From: Cellulomonas phragmiteti
GTDB lineage: Bacteria; Actinomycetota; Actinomycetes; Actinomycetales; Cellulomonadaceae
DNA: 64,000 nucleotides
Reading direction: 5' to 3'
NCBI RefSeq assembly: GCF_016862775.1
Contig: NZ_BONP01000015.1
Coordinates: 33,106 to 97,105, forward strand
Position 1 is the stretch's first letter. Each line of letters starts with the position of its first letter. The translations under genes and the position numbers were made by a program. Of the stretch, positions 43,700-52,059 are shown one piece after another. A model generated the notes under the pieces. It was not told where the DNA came from. It made no database searches and saw nothing but the letters and a program-made list of their open reading frames with translations.

Positions 43700-45955
43700 C
43701 GGGGCGATGGGGAAGTTCTGGTCGAACACGTGGTCCGGGTCGTAGGTGCGCTTGAGCGCCCGCAGGCGGTCGAGGGTCGGCTGCGGGAACGCGTCGAGCA
43801 GCCGCTCGGGGCGAGGGTCGGTCTCGAACGACAGGTACAGCCCGTCGGTGTGCGGGGACGCGAGGCGGTCCCACACGTCGTCGAGGCCCGCGCGGGACCC
43901 GCGTCCGGAGAACGCGCTGAGCACCAGCTCCTGGTGGCGGTGCGCGTACGCGGTCGCGTCGGGGGCGAGGTCGTTGCCGGCTCCGCCGGTCGCACGCAGC
44001 TGCACGAGCATCGCCTGGCCGGACCCGAGCAGCGCCCCGACGTCCGCGGCCACGTCCGGCGTCATGGTGGGCAGCAGCCCTGACCGGGTGACCGGCGGCG
44101 CGCCCCCGTCGTGGTGCTTGGCGACGGGTCCCACGACGCCGGAGTACGGCGTGAGCGTGGCGCGCTGGTCGAGCACCGGCCCGGCGCCCAGCAGCTCCTC
44201 GAGGACGGTCACGGCCGCGGTCGTGTCGTCGTCGGCCCACACGGTCATCGCCTGCGCGAGCGGCTGGCGCCCACCCCCGCCGGCCTGCAGGTGCAGGAAG
44301 CTCGTGAGCTGCCGCGGTGCCTCCCGCACGGTCCGCGCCCAGCGCTCCACGAGCCGCACGGCGTCCGACGCGTCGAACGTCATGGTCGCGAACACCACGT
44401 CGGGGACCTCGGCGGCCTCGATCTCCACCCACGTGACGATCCCCAGGTTGCCGCCGGCACCGCGCAGGCCCCAGAACAGCTCGGGCTCGCGCTGCGCGTC
44501 GACGACGTGCACGGTGCCGTCGGCCGTCACGACCTCGTACGCGACGGCGTGGTCGATGGTCAGCCCGTACGACCGGCCGAGCAGGCCGATGCCGCCGGTC
44601 GTCGCCAGGCCGCCGACGCCGACGCCGCCGTAGTCGCCGGACGAGATCGCCCACCCGTGCGGCGCCAACGTCGTGGCGACCTTGCCCCACGTGGCGCCCG
44701 CACCCAGCCGGACGCGCCGCGTGGCCTCGTCGACGACCGTCACCTGGTCCAGCGCGCCGACGTCGAGGAGCACGCCGCCGTCGTTCGTCGAGCGGCCCGA
44801 GATGCCGTGCCCGCCCGAGCGCACGGCCAGCGGCCCGCGCTGCTCGCGCGCCCACCCCAGCGCGTCGACCACCTGGGTCGTCGTGCGGGGGAGCAGGACG
44901 ACGCCCGGTGCGCCGCGCCGCATGTAGGTCGAGCGCAGGGCGGCGTAGGCGCGGTCACCGGGCTCGACGGCAGTGACCTCCGCGGGGGCGGTGTCGTACG
45001 CGATGCCCTCGACCCGCTTCGCCAGCGCGACGGCGCTGCGGACGGCGCCGGTGACGGTCTCGGACGACGCACGGGCCGCCGCGACCTGGTCCCGCACCGC
45101 CGGGGCGACCTGCTCGGCGAACGTGCGGATCGTCGCGGGGTCGTCGGTGCCCAGCACGAACGTGCCCGTCCCGTCCTCCAGGGCGTAGCGGACCAGCTCG
45201 TCGACCCACTGCTCTGGTGGCCCGTCGAGGCCGTCGCCGGGGGCGGGGCGGAACGTGCCGGTGATGTTGAGCAGGCGCCGGATCTCCCGCGGGTCGCGCC
45301 CCGCGTCGGTGGCGGCCGCGTCGATCGCGGCGTTGCCGCGCGCGAGGTCGCCGGGCTGCAGGTAGGGCAGCGAGGGCAGCCAGCCGTCGGCCGAGCGCCC
45401 GACCAGCCGCAGCATGCGCGGCTTGTAGGCGCCCACCCAGATGCCGATGTCGTGCGCGGGCGCGGGGCCGCGCTTCGCGCCCGCGAGGTGGTGGTGCTCG
45501 CCGCCGACGCGCAGCGGCCCGCGGGCGTCGGTGTCCCACAGCGCGCGGATGACGGTGATGGCCTCGTCGAGCGCGTCGACGGCCTGCCCGAGCGTCAGCC
45601 GCGGGACGCCCATGCCCTCGATCGCGTCCCAGAAGCCCCCGGCGCCCAGGCCCAGCTCGACGCGCCCGCCGGACAGCAGGTCGAGGCTCGCGGCGGCGCG
45701 CGCGAGGACGGCCGGCGGCCGCAGGGGCACGTTGAGCACGTTGCCGGCCAGGTGCACGCGCTCGGTGCGCGCGGCCACCCAGGACAGCAGGGTCCAGGTG
45801 TCGAGGAACGCCGGCTGGTACGGGTGGTCCTGGAACGTCACGAGGTCGAGGCCGACGTCCTCGGTGAGCACCGCGAGGTCGACGGGGGCCGTCGGGTCGG
45901 CGTTCTGCGGGGTGAGGAACGTGCCGAACGTCAGCTCGTGCCCGTAGTCGGTCAT
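43679..45955 (-). CDS. Fusion of an LLM flavin-dependent oxidoreductase and a BBE-type FAD oxidoreductase
   Basis: The 758-residue protein joins two flavoenzymes that are usually separate. Residues 1-310 are a luciferase-like monooxygenase (LTFGTFLTPQNADPTAP, GRVELGLGAGGFWDAIE, WVGAYKPRMLRLVGRSADGW). Residues 320-758 are a berberine-bridge-type oxidase with the covalent FAD His383 in RSGGHGISG, TTGGIGLLGRSYGLTIDH, ELFWGLRGAGGNLGIVTWVE and the C-terminal YDPDHVFDQNFPI. The second Cys linkage of bicovalent enzymes is not seen. Such a fusion could carry out sequential oxidations of one substrate. ATG 45955 follows GAGGAG; the gene is divergent from a MarR regulator with a strong operator between them. 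Confidence 0.88.
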   Translation of the reverse strand: MTDYGHELTFGTFLTPQNADPTAPVDLAVLTEDVGLDLVTFQDHPYQPAFLDTWTLLSWVAARTERVHLAGNVLNVPLRPPAVLARAAASLDLLSGGRVELGLGAGGFWDAIEGMGVPRLTLGQAVDALDEAITVIRALWDTDARGPLRVGGEHHHLAGAKRGPAPAHDIGIWVGAYKPRMLRLVGRSADGWLPSLPYLQPGDLARGNAAIDAAATDAGRDPREIRRLLNITGTFRPAPGDGLDGPPEQWVDELVRYALEDGTGTFVLGTDDPATIRTFAEQVAPAVRDQVAAARASSETVTGAVRSAVALAKRVEGIAYDTAPAEVTAVEPGDRAYAALRSTYMRRGAPGVVLLPRTTTQVVDALGWAREQRGPLAVRSGGHGISGRSTNDGGVLLDVGALDQVTVVDEATRRVRLGAGATWGKVATTLAPHGWAISSGDYGGVGVGGLATTGGIGLLGRSYGLTIDHAVAYEVVTADGTVHVVDAQREPELFWGLRGAGGNLGIVTWVEIEAAEVPDVVFATMTFDASDAVRLVERWARTVREAPRQLTSFLHLQAGGGGRQPLAQAMTVWADDDTTAAVTVLEELLGAGPVLDQRATLTPYSGVVGPVAKHHDGGAPPVTRSGLLPTMTPDVAADVGALLGSGQAMLVQLRATGGAGNDLAPDATAYAHRHQELVLSAFSGRGSRAGLDDVWDRLASPHTDGLYLSFETDPRPERLLDAFPQPTLDRLRALKRTYDPDHVFDQNFPIAPHSTHHP

Positions 45956-45965
45956 GCGGTCTCCT

Positions 45966-46008
45966 CAGATCGTGTGCTGCACAGATCATATGCACAGCAG
46001 ACGATCTG
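45966..46008. promoter_or_regulatory. MarR operator between divergent genes
   Basis: CAGATCGTGTGCTG and CAGCAGACGATCTG are inverted arms matching at 13 of 14 positions, with a TGCA..TGCA inner part. The site sits in the 77-base gap and would control both promoters. Confidence 0.75.
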
Positions 46009-46032
46009 CCGTCCAGCGCGTATGCTGACGGC

Positions 46033-46587
46033 GTGACGAGCACGACGACCGACGCAGCGACCGGCACAGCGACCGACGCAGCGGCCGGCACCGCGGACGA
46101 CGCGGGCACCGGGGCCGCACCGCCGACCTCCGACGACCTCGGCTGGCAGCTCGGCACCCTGCTGGCGCGCTGGCGCACGGGCGTCGGCGCCGTGCTCGAC
46201 GGCATCCCCGCCGGTGCGCGCGGCTACCAGCTGCTGCGCGTCGTCACGGCCGCGGCGACCGCACCGACGCAGGCCGCGCTCGCGGCCCACCTCGGCATCG
46301 ACCGCACGGTCATGACCTACCTGCTCGACGACCTGTGCGCGGCCGGCCTGGTCGAGCGCTGCGCCGACCCCGCCGACCGGCGCGTGCGCCGCATCGCCGC
46401 GACCGCCGCCGGCCGCACGACCCTGGCCGACGTCGAGCAGCGCGCCGCCGCCGCCGAGGACGCGGTCCTGCACGGACTGACCCCCGACGAGCGCACCGCC
46501 CTGCGCGCGCTGCTGACCCGCGCGACCGGCACGCCCGCCCCGGGCGAGGACCGGTGCGCGCTGGTGGACGGGGGAACCGCGGACTGA
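46033..46587 (+). CDS. MarR family transcriptional regulator
   Basis: The 184-residue regulator has a low-complexity Thr/Ala start of about 30 residues and then a MarR winged helix (about 45-150). Key parts are GARGYQLLRVVTAAATAPTQ, ALAAHLGIDRTVMTYLLDDL, GLVERCADPADRRVRRI and LTPDERTALRALL. The DPADRRVR wing is diagnostic. TATGCT ends six bases before GTG 46033, so the mRNA is probably leaderless. It likely represses itself and the divergent oxidoreductase fusion. Confidence 0.9.
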   Translation: MTSTTTDAATGTATDAAAGTADDAGTGAAPPTSDDLGWQLGTLLARWRTGVGAVLDGIPAGARGYQLLRVVTAAATAPTQAALAAHLGIDRTVMTYLLDDLCAAGLVERCADPADRRVRRIAATAAGRTTLADVEQRAAAAEDAVLHGLTPDERTALRALLTRATGTPAPGEDRCALVDGGTAD

Positions 46588-46722
46588 CACGCGGTCGGGG
46601 CGCCCGCACGGCATCCAGGGACCGGCGGTCCCAGGATCCACGCGGCCTTCTGGCCCGACCGCGGGCGCACGAGGCTGAGGAGCACCAGGCCGCAGCCGGC
46701 GGCCGCACCCTCGGAGGACCCC

Positions 46723-47517
46723 ATGACGGACAGCAGCACCACCACGTCGACCACCACCCGCACGCGCGTCGCCCTCGTCACCGGCGGCAACCGCGGTCTG
46801 GGCCGTGCGACGGCCCTCGCGCTCGCCGCCGACGGCACCGACGTCGTCCTCACCTACCGCAGTCACGAGGACGAGGCGCGGACTGTCGTCGCGGAGGTCG
46901 AGGCCGCGGGCCGCCGCGCGGTCGCGCTGCGCCTCGACACGGGCGACGTGGCCGACGTCGAGGGGTTCGCCGCCCGCCTGACCGCGGCGCTCGACACCAC
47001 GTGGGGCCGCAGCACGCTCGACGTGCTGGTCAACAACGCCGGCCACGCCCTGCCCACCCCGCTGGGCAGCACCACCGCGGCCGACCTGCAGTCCCTGTTC
47101 GACGTGCACGTGCGCGGGGTCTTCCTGCTGACGCAGTCGCTCGTCCCGCTGCTCGTCGACGGCGGCCGCGTCGTCAACGTGTCCAGCGGGCTCGCGCGGT
47201 TCGTCCGGGCCGGCGGTCACTCCACGTACGGCGCGATGAAGGCGGCCGTGGAGGCGCTGACCCGGTACTGGGCGGTCGAGCTGGGCGGGCGCGGCATCAC
47301 CGTCAACGTCGTCGCGCCGGGGCCGGTCGCCACGGACTTCGGTGGCGGCGCCGTGCGGGACACCGCCGGCCTGCAGGCGGTGCTCGCGTCGCAGACCGCG
47401 CTCGGCCGTGTCGGGCAGGCGTCGGACATCGGCGCGCTCGTCGCTGCCGTCGTCTCGCCCGCGATGGGCTGGGTCACGGGCCAGCGGATCGAGGCGTCGG
47501 GCGGCATCGCGCTGTGA
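46723..47517 (+). CDS. Short-chain dehydrogenase/reductase (SDR)
   Basis: The 264-residue NAD(P)H enzyme has the Rossmann motif TGGNRGLGRATALAL, the NNAG motif, a catalytic Ser in VNVSSGLARF and YGAMK (YxxxK), then PGPVATDFGGG. ATG 46723 follows GGAGG. It is followed at 47577 by an MmyB-type regulator; the pairing is common and suggests local control of the reductase. The substrate is unknown. Confidence 0.93.
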   Translation: MTDSSTTTSTTTRTRVALVTGGNRGLGRATALALAADGTDVVLTYRSHEDEARTVVAEVEAAGRRAVALRLDTGDVADVEGFAARLTAALDTTWGRSTLDVLVNNAGHALPTPLGSTTAADLQSLFDVHVRGVFLLTQSLVPLLVDGGRVVNVSSGLARFVRAGGHSTYGAMKAAVEALTRYWAVELGGRGITVNVVAPGPVATDFGGGAVRDTAGLQAVLASQTALGRVGQASDIGALVAAVVSPAMGWVTGQRIEASGGIAL

Positions 47518-47576
47518 GCGGGTCCGGCGCGGTGCCGCGTCTTGCTCCGGCGGCGCCCCGGGCGAAGACTGCCGGG

Positions 47577-48416
47577 GTGGACCGCGCCCAGCTCGCCGAC
47601 TTCCTGCGGACCCGCCGAGAGGCCCTCCAGCCCGAGGACGTGGGACTGCCGCGCGGGACGCGGCGCCGGGCACCCGGTCTGCGCCGTGAGGAGGTCGCGC
47701 TGCTGTGCGACATCTCCAGCGACTACTGGTCGCGCCTCGAGCAGGCGCGTGGGCCGCAGCCGTCGGACCAGGTGCTCACCGCGATGGCCCGCGGCCTGCG
47801 CCTGTCCCTCGCCGAGCGGGACCACCTGTTCCGGCTGGTCGGCCGCCCGGCGCCCGAGCGGACCGGACAGTCGGACCACGTCGCCCCGGGACTGATGCGC
47901 GTCCTCGACCGCCTGCACGACACGCCCGCCCAGGTGATGACGGACCTGGGGGAGACGCTCGCCCAGAACGCCGCGGCGGCCGCCCTGCTCGGTGACGACT
48001 CCGTGCTGACCGGCCTGGACCGCGCGGTCGTCCACCGGTGGTTCGCGCACCCGACGTCGCGGGACGTGTACCCGCCGGAGGACCACGACACCCGCGGGCG
48101 CGTCTTCGTCTCCGACCTGCGCGCTGCGCTCGCGCGCCAGGGTGCGGGGTCGCGGGCGGCCCAGGTCGTCGAGTCCCTGCTCGCCCGCAGCGAGGAGTTC
48201 GAGCGGCTGTGGGCCGAGCACGAGGTCGGGCTGCGGCACGAGCTGCACAAGCGGCTCGTGCACCCGGAGCTCGGCGAGATGGCGCTGCAGTGCCAGCGCC
48301 TCGTCGACGTCGAGCAGGCCCAGGTGCTCCTCGTCTTCACGGCGACCCCGGGGACCCCGGACGACGACAAGCTGCGCCTGCTGGCGTCGCTCGGCCCCCG
48401 TCCGGTCCGGCGTTGA
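47577..48416 (+). CDS. MmyB-like helix-turn-helix transcriptional regulator
   Basis: The 279-residue protein has an XRE-type HTH (about 1-70: LADFLRTRREALQPEDVGLP, PGLRREEVALLCDISSDYWS) and a C-terminal ligand-binding domain of the MmyB type (about 95-275). GTG 47577 is chosen because AAGACT lies six bases before it and homologues start there; a GTG at 47514 that overlaps the SDR stop is possible. It likely controls the SDR gene. Confidence 0.9.
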   Translation: MDRAQLADFLRTRREALQPEDVGLPRGTRRRAPGLRREEVALLCDISSDYWSRLEQARGPQPSDQVLTAMARGLRLSLAERDHLFRLVGRPAPERTGQSDHVAPGLMRVLDRLHDTPAQVMTDLGETLAQNAAAAALLGDDSVLTGLDRAVVHRWFAHPTSRDVYPPEDHDTRGRVFVSDLRAALARQGAGSRAAQVVESLLARSEEFERLWAEHEVGLRHELHKRLVHPELGEMALQCQRLVDVEQAQVLLVFTATPGTPDDDKLRLLASLGPRPVRR

Positions 48417-48495
48417 CGCACCGGCGCGGGTGACCCCGGCGCCGGGTGGGGGGATCCACCCGACGCCGGGGAGCTTCAGACGTGGCCCGCCGGGC

Positions 48496-50394
48496 TCACC
48501 CGAAGGTGAACGAGTAGGCCGCGAGCCCCCGGCCCACCTCGACGTCGACGGTGCCGGTCACCACGTCGTCGCCGTCCAGCAGGGGGTAGAGCGTCGGGGC
48601 CCCGGAGACGTCGACGGTGGACCGCTCGACGACCCGTCCGTCCTCGTCGCGGACCGTCGCGGTGACCGTGCCCTCCCCGCCCAGGACGACGTACACGTCG
48701 CGTGCGGTGAACGTCAGGCGCAGTCGCGCGTCGTCGCCGGCCGTGGCGGCCTGGTAGTCCGTGGTCCACCCGCCGCCGAACGCGAACGTGTCGGGGGCCT
48801 GGTCGGCGGGCAGCGTGTACGTCGCGTCGCCCTCGCGGTAGGCGTCCCCGCCGAAGTTGAACCGCTTGCCGACGGACAGGAACGTCTCGGGAGTGATCCC
48901 CGCGTCGCGGGGGGTCGTGTCGACCGTGTCGGTCGGCTCGGGCAGCCGCACGTCCGGGTCGGCGTCGCGCAGCAGCTCGCGGATCAGCTTCTCGGTCGTC
49001 TCGTAGCCGCCCTCGCCCTGCGCGACGTGCCGGACGACGCCGTCGGCGTCGATCAGGTAGTGCGCCGGCCAGTACCGGTTGCGGTAGGCGGTCCACGTCG
49101 CGTACGCGTTGTCCTGCGCGACCGGGTACTCGATGCCGAGCCGGCGCGCGCCCTCGACGACGTTGCGCGTCTCGCGCTCGAACGCGTACTCGGGGGTGTG
49201 CACGCCGATCACCGTGAGGCCCGCGTCGCGGTACGCCTCGTCCCACGCGGTGACGTGCGGGACGGAGCGCTGGCAGTTGATGCAGGAGTACGCCCAGAAG
49301 TCGACCAGCACGACCTGCCCGCGCAGGTCCGCGAGGGTCACCGGGGCACCGCCGTCGGTGTTGAGCCACGTATCGATGCCGCGCAGCTCGGGCGCGGGGC
49401 CGCAGTCCTCGAGCTCGGCCGCACCGTCGCTGCACTGCGACAGCTGCGCGTTCTCGTCCGTGACGAGGCCGCCGAGGTCGAGCTCGCGGCGCACGGTCTC
49501 GTTGGCCGCGACGCGGTCCTGGAGCGCCTCGGTGTACCCGGGCAGGGCGCGCTGGATCGCGTCGGTGAGGTTGAACGCCAGGGCGAGGGCGAGGGCGACC
49601 ATGAGGACGCCGCCGGTGGCCCGGATGGCGCGCTCGTGGGTACGGAAGGCGCGGACCCGCTCGGCGACCCGACGGCCGGCGAGCGCGAACACCAGCAGCG
49701 GCAGGGCCGCGCCGAGCGCGAACGACATCGTCAGCGCGACCGTCCCCACACCGATCTGGCCCGTCGCCCCGGCGACCGTGATGGCAGCGAGCACCGGACC
49801 CGCGCACGGCACGTAGACGGCACCGAGACCCAGGCCGAGCAGGAAGCCGCTGCGGTTGGCGTTCTTGTTGCCGCGCGGCGCGAGCCGCGCGAACGGCCGC
49901 TCCAGCACCGCCTCGAACCTCGGGACCAGCAGGCCGACGCCGAGCAGCGCGAGCACGACGATGCCGGACCAGCGCAGCAGGTCCTGCGGCAGGTTGAGCA
50001 GCGTGAGCACAAAGGACCCGAGGAGCGTGAACAGCGTGAAGCTCGTGACGAGGCCGCCGATCACGAGGTACGGCCGCCACGTCTCGCTCACGCGCCACCG
50101 CCGTGCGCGGGGCCCGGCGCCCGGCTCCGGGCGGTCGTCGACGGCGACGGCACCACCGCCGCCACCGGCGGGTCGCCCCGCCGCAGCGGTGCTGAACGAC
50201 GGCTGCGCGAGGCCCGCGACGCCCAGCGGCGTCAGTGCCGGCGCCGACGCGCGCCCCGTGCGGACGGTCGGGGTGCGGGCGCTCTGCACGCCGCCCGAGA
50301 AGAAGATGACGGGCAGCACCGGCAGGATGCACGGCGAGATCCCGGTGATGACACCGCCGACGAGTCCGATGAGCGCGAGCGTGAAGAGGTCCAT
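48496..50394 (-). CDS. dipZ: Cytochrome c biogenesis/thiol transport protein DipZ
   Basis: The 632-residue protein joins a CcdA/DsbD-type membrane domain and an extracytoplasmic thioredoxin-like domain. The membrane part has paired Cys motifs ISPCILPVLPVIFF and VPCAGPVLAAIT. The thioredoxin domain (about 330-470) has the redox pair in YSCINCQRSVPH. The C-terminal 130 residues are a beta domain (YTLPADQAPDTFAFGGGW) as in mycobacterial DipZ. It carries reducing power out of the cell for disulfide chemistry. The divergent fasciclin lipoprotein recalls the mycobacterial mpt83-dipZ-mpt70 cluster. The long Gly/Ala loop after residue 60 is low complexity. Confidence 0.92.
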   Translation of the reverse strand: MDLFTLALIGLVGGVITGISPCILPVLPVIFFSGGVQSARTPTVRTGRASAPALTPLGVAGLAQPSFSTAAAGRPAGGGGGAVAVDDRPEPGAGPRARRWRVSETWRPYLVIGGLVTSFTLFTLLGSFVLTLLNLPQDLLRWSGIVVLALLGVGLLVPRFEAVLERPFARLAPRGNKNANRSGFLLGLGLGAVYVPCAGPVLAAITVAGATGQIGVGTVALTMSFALGAALPLLVFALAGRRVAERVRAFRTHERAIRATGGVLMVALALALAFNLTDAIQRALPGYTEALQDRVAANETVRRELDLGGLVTDENAQLSQCSDGAAELEDCGPAPELRGIDTWLNTDGGAPVTLADLRGQVVLVDFWAYSCINCQRSVPHVTAWDEAYRDAGLTVIGVHTPEYAFERETRNVVEGARRLGIEYPVAQDNAYATWTAYRNRYWPAHYLIDADGVVRHVAQGEGGYETTEKLIRELLRDADPDVRLPEPTDTVDTTPRDAGITPETFLSVGKRFNFGGDAYREGDATYTLPADQAPDTFAFGGGWTTDYQAATAGDDARLRLTFTARDVYVVLGGEGTVTATVRDEDGRVVERSTVDVSGAPTLYPLLDGDDVVTGTVDVEVGRGLAAYSFTFG

Positions 50395-50597
50395 GCCCTG
50401 CGTTCGGCGCCCCGGCCGCCGCGGATGGGTGGCGCGGCGCCGAGGCACCCGGGTGAGGTGCCGCGAAAAAAACTTCTCCGATCCGAGCCATCCACGCCCC
50501 GGGGCGCTCCGAACCCACCCTCGAAGGCCCCGCTGGAGCGGGCTCACCAGCACCGGTGCACAGCTCGTCGCACCGGACACACGAGGGAGACACATCG

Positions 50598-51269
50598 ATG
50601 AACACCATGAAGCGCACCCGGTTCGCCACCCTCGGCTTCCTCGCCGTCACGACGCTCGGCCTCGCGGCGTGCAGCTCGGAGCCGGCCGCCGAGCCGACCG
50701 CCGACGCCACGATGTCCGAGGAGACCATGGCGCCCACGCCCATGGAGACCGAGGACGAGATGATGATGGACCCCGCCGCGAACCTCGTCGGTGCGGGCTG
50801 TGCCGACTACGCCGCCGCCGTCCCGGACGGTCCGGGCTCGGTCGTCGGCATGTCGCAGGACCCCGTCGCGGTCGCCGCGTCGAACAACCCGCTGCTCACG
50901 ACCCTCGTCGCGGCCGTCTCCGGCCAGCTCAACCCCGAGGTGAACCTCGTCGACACGCTGAACGGTGACGAGTTCACGGTGTTCGCGCCGGTCGACGAGG
51001 CGTTCGCCCAGATCGACCCCGCGACGATCGAGACCCTCAAGACGGACTCGGCGATGCTGACGAACATCCTCACCTACCACGTCGTGCCCGGGCAGCTCTC
51101 GCCCGAGATGGTCGTCGGCGAGCAGACCACGGTGCAGGGCGGCACCGTCGAGGTGACCGGTGAGGGCGACATGCTCATGGTCAACGGCGCGAACGTCGTC
51201 TGCGGCGGCGTCACCACCGCGAACGCGACGGTGTACCTCATCGACTCGGTGCTCATGCCCACGAGCTGA
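50598..51269 (+). CDS. Fasciclin-domain lipoprotein (Mpt70/Mpt83-like)
   Basis: The 223-residue product has a lipobox TLGLAAC, an acidic Met/Glu/Thr-rich stalk with [10 protein letters not shown], and one fasciclin domain (about 85-222). Typical motifs are [54 protein letters not shown] and [14 protein letters not shown]. It is a likely surface adhesion or sensing protein, like Mpt83. The two Cys bordering the domain are conserved in that group. ATG 50598 is chosen. A strong terminator follows. Confidence 0.93.
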   Translation: MNTMKRTRFATLGFLAVTTLGLAACSSEPAAEPTADATMSEETMAPTPMETEDEMMMDPAANLVGAGCADYAAAVPDGPGSVVGMSQDPVAVAASNNPLLTTLVAAVSGQLNPEVNLVDTLNGDEFTVFAPVDEAFAQIDPATIETLKTDSAMLTNILTYHVVPGQLSPEMVVGEQTTVQGGTVEVTGEGDMLMVNGANVVCGGVTTANATVYLIDSVLMPTS

Positions 51270-51284
51270 CACCGGCCGGACCGG

Positions 51285-51320
51285 CGAGGCCCCCGCTCAG
51301 GGTACGGAGCGGGGGCCTCG
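51285..51320 (+). terminator. Strong hairpin after the fasciclin gene
   Basis: CGAGGCCCCCGCTC and GAGCGGGGGCCTCG are perfect 14-base arms with an 8-base loop, 15 bases after the stop. Confidence 0.85.
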
Positions 51321-51391
51321 TCGTCGGTGCGCCCGGCGGCGGTCCCGGCAGCCGCCGCCAGGACCCGCGTCGCGGTGCGAGCGCGTGGGCG

Positions 51392-51886
51392 TCACCACTG
51401 GCTCGCGAGGCACCGGACGGCGGTGACGGCTCCGATGACGACGAGCACCAGCACGAGCACGACCGCGAAGCACCCGAGCGCCAGCTGCCACGTCATGCCG
51501 GTGGCGTCGGGCTTCTCCCAGGGGATCGAGCGACCGGTCCGAGCGCGCGCCTGGGCGCGCAGGGCGAGCAGCCGCTCCCGCGCCAGCTCGGTCTCGGCGC
51601 GCTCCTCCGACCCCGTCCAGCGCAGGGCCCACATCATCTCCACCGGGTCGTCCCGGCAGGACCGCGCGAACGCCCGGAGCTCGGCCGGGTCGACGTGCTC
51701 AGCGAGGTAGCTCCAGCGGCCGGCCTGGGAGGCGTTGCCCTCGGCGCGGTACACCGCTGCGAGCTCCTCGCGCAGGTCCAGGCGCCAGGGCGCCGACCGG
51801 ACCCTGTCCTTGAGCCGGCGGCGTCGGCGACGGAGCTCCTCCGCGTCGTCGCGCGCGGGCTCGATGCTCTCGCGCTCGCTCTCCAT
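51392..51886 (-). CDS. DUF6584-like small membrane protein
   Basis: The 164-residue protein has a charged helical N-terminus (ELRRRRRRLKDRVRSAPWRL), a TPR-like stretch LREELAAVYRAEGNASQAGR followed by WSYLAEHVDP, and one C-terminal transmembrane helix (LALGCFAVVLVLVLVVIGAV). The pattern resembles DUF6584 proteins, but I assign this with limited confidence. TAGGTT ends six bases before ATG 51886. Its role is unknown. Confidence 0.7.
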   Translation of the reverse strand: MESERESIEPARDDAEELRRRRRRLKDRVRSAPWRLDLREELAAVYRAEGNASQAGRWSYLAEHVDPAELRAFARSCRDDPVEMMWALRWTGSEERAETELARERLLALRAQARARTGRSIPWEKPDATGMTWQLALGCFAVVLVLVLVVIGAVTAVRCLASQW

Positions 51887-51962
51887 GCGGGCAACCTACG
51901 GGCCGGCACGGCGCACGGCGACGCCTTTGCTCCTCAGCCGGACGTCGGCGCCGGTCGCGCGA

Positions 51963-52047
51963 ACTGGATTGCTCTCTCACGGTGAGAGGGTGATCCAGTG
52001 TCACGGTGAGAGGGCGATCCAGTGTCACGGTGAGAGGGTGATCCAGT
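51963..52047. repeat. Cluster C of the GAGAG..GATCCAG repeat family (24-base tandem)
   Basis: ACTGGATTGCTCTCTCAC starts a reverse half-unit. Three forward half-units GTGAGAGGGYGATCCAGT then follow, two of them as a perfect-spacing 24-base tandem repeat (GTCACGGTGAGAGGG..). The cluster lies between the RskA stop and the small membrane protein gene. It may be a terminator or a recombination-prone tract. Confidence 0.75.
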
Positions 52048-52059
52048 GGCGCAGAGGCG

